6,336 bases of DNA, taken from the NCBI GenBank assembly GCA_910583815.1, contig CAJTZB010000145.1, positions 1 to 6,336 on the forward strand, in the 5' to 3' direction. Both the position numbers and the translations under genes were made by a program. How positions within the stretch are numbered: the first letter of the stretch is position 1; the number at the start of each line of letters is the position of its first letter. The notes under the pieces are model-generated. The model was not told the DNA's origin. It worked only from the letters and a program-made list of their open reading frames with translations, and did no database searches. The DNA is from an uncultured Lachnospiraceae bacterium. GTDB lineage: Bacteria; Bacillota; Clostridia; Lachnospirales; Lachnospiraceae. Below are positions 6,263 to 6,336 of the stretch, piece by piece.

Positions 6263-6276
6263 GGAACTCCTAAAAG

Positions 6277-6304
6277 TTGACAATCCAATTCTATCGTTTA
6301 TAAT
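6277..6304 (+). promoter_or_regulatory. Consensus sigma-A promoter pointing right, off the window
   Basis: TTGACA (6277-6282) and TATAAT (6299-6304) are perfect matches to both hexamers, separated by 16 bases (17 is ideal). The start of transcription would fall near 6311, so it should serve a plus-strand gene or RNA beyond the right edge. It diverges from the flagellar operon. Confidence 0.75.
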
Positions 6305-6336
6305 GAGGCTAGTACATCATTTTGATTCAAATTCAG

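Larger units (their letters stand above)
6135..6336. other. AT-rich non-coding region at the right end
   Basis: This 202-nt region contains no credible gene on either strand. It holds the ribosome binding site of the short fliJ-like gene (AAGGAG near 6143-6148), a weak leftward promoter candidate, two short direct repeats and a strong rightward promoter. The rest of fliJ, and fliI before it, would be expected here in a standard operon but is absent. Confidence 0.75.

Noticed and set aside
6285..6310. Sigma-D (FliA) flagellar promoter on the minus strand near TAAACGATAG
   Set aside because: Only a partial match to the GCCGATAA element, and no TAAA at proper distance. Insufficient to call.
1..6336. 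CRISPR array, tRNA/rRNA, insertion sequence or phage genes
   Set aside because: No spaced repeats, RNA gene signatures, transposase-like reading frames or terminal inverted repeats were seen. The window is fully explained by flagellar genes and short gaps.

Overview
The window is part of a large flagellar/chemotaxis gene cluster from a low-to-moderate GC Gram-positive bacterium. It is most likely a member of the Clostridia, and Lachnospiraceae (Roseburia/Agathobacter/Butyrivibrio-like) is my best guess. The grounds are gene order, protein style and purine-rich Shine-Dalgarno sites. All recognisable genes lie on the minus strand, so the operon reads from right to left.

In transcription order: (1) about 200 nt of AT-rich non-coding DNA (6135-6336) holding a near-perfect sigma-A promoter that points the other way, off the right edge; (2) a 46-codon gene (5994-6134) that resembles only the C-terminal end of the export chaperone FliJ; (3) ylxF, a membrane-anchored coiled-coil/MgtE_N-like protein of the MotE type (5221-5991); (4) fliK, hook-length control (3777-5168); (5) flgD, hook cap scaffold (2919-3746); (6) the conserved 'flagellar operon protein' family TIGR02530 (2475-2885); (7) flgE, hook protein (901-2397); (8) flbD/swrD (632-823); (9) motA, stator subunit, cut by the left edge (1-613).

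The order ylxF-fliK-flgD-flgE-flbD matches the Bacillus subtilis fla/che core, with motA (and presumably motB beyond the left edge) inserted after flbD, as is common in Clostridia. The genes form one assembly module. FliJ and YlxF sit at the export/motor side, FlgD caps the growing hook, FlgE is the hook subunit, FliK measures hook length, and FlbD/SwrD and MotA act on the stator and torque.

The window is mostly ordinary, and I find no new defence, mobile or biosynthetic system. The points that stand out are: the loss of most of fliJ, at a place where the operon meets unrelated AT-rich DNA with a divergent promoter; an extra X2-like (immunoglobulin-fold) module plus an acidic Gly/Glu tail on FlgD; a very acidic segment in the FlgE middle domain; and two clear inverted repeats in intergenic gaps (flgE-flbD and ylxF-fliK) that do not look like ordinary terminators.
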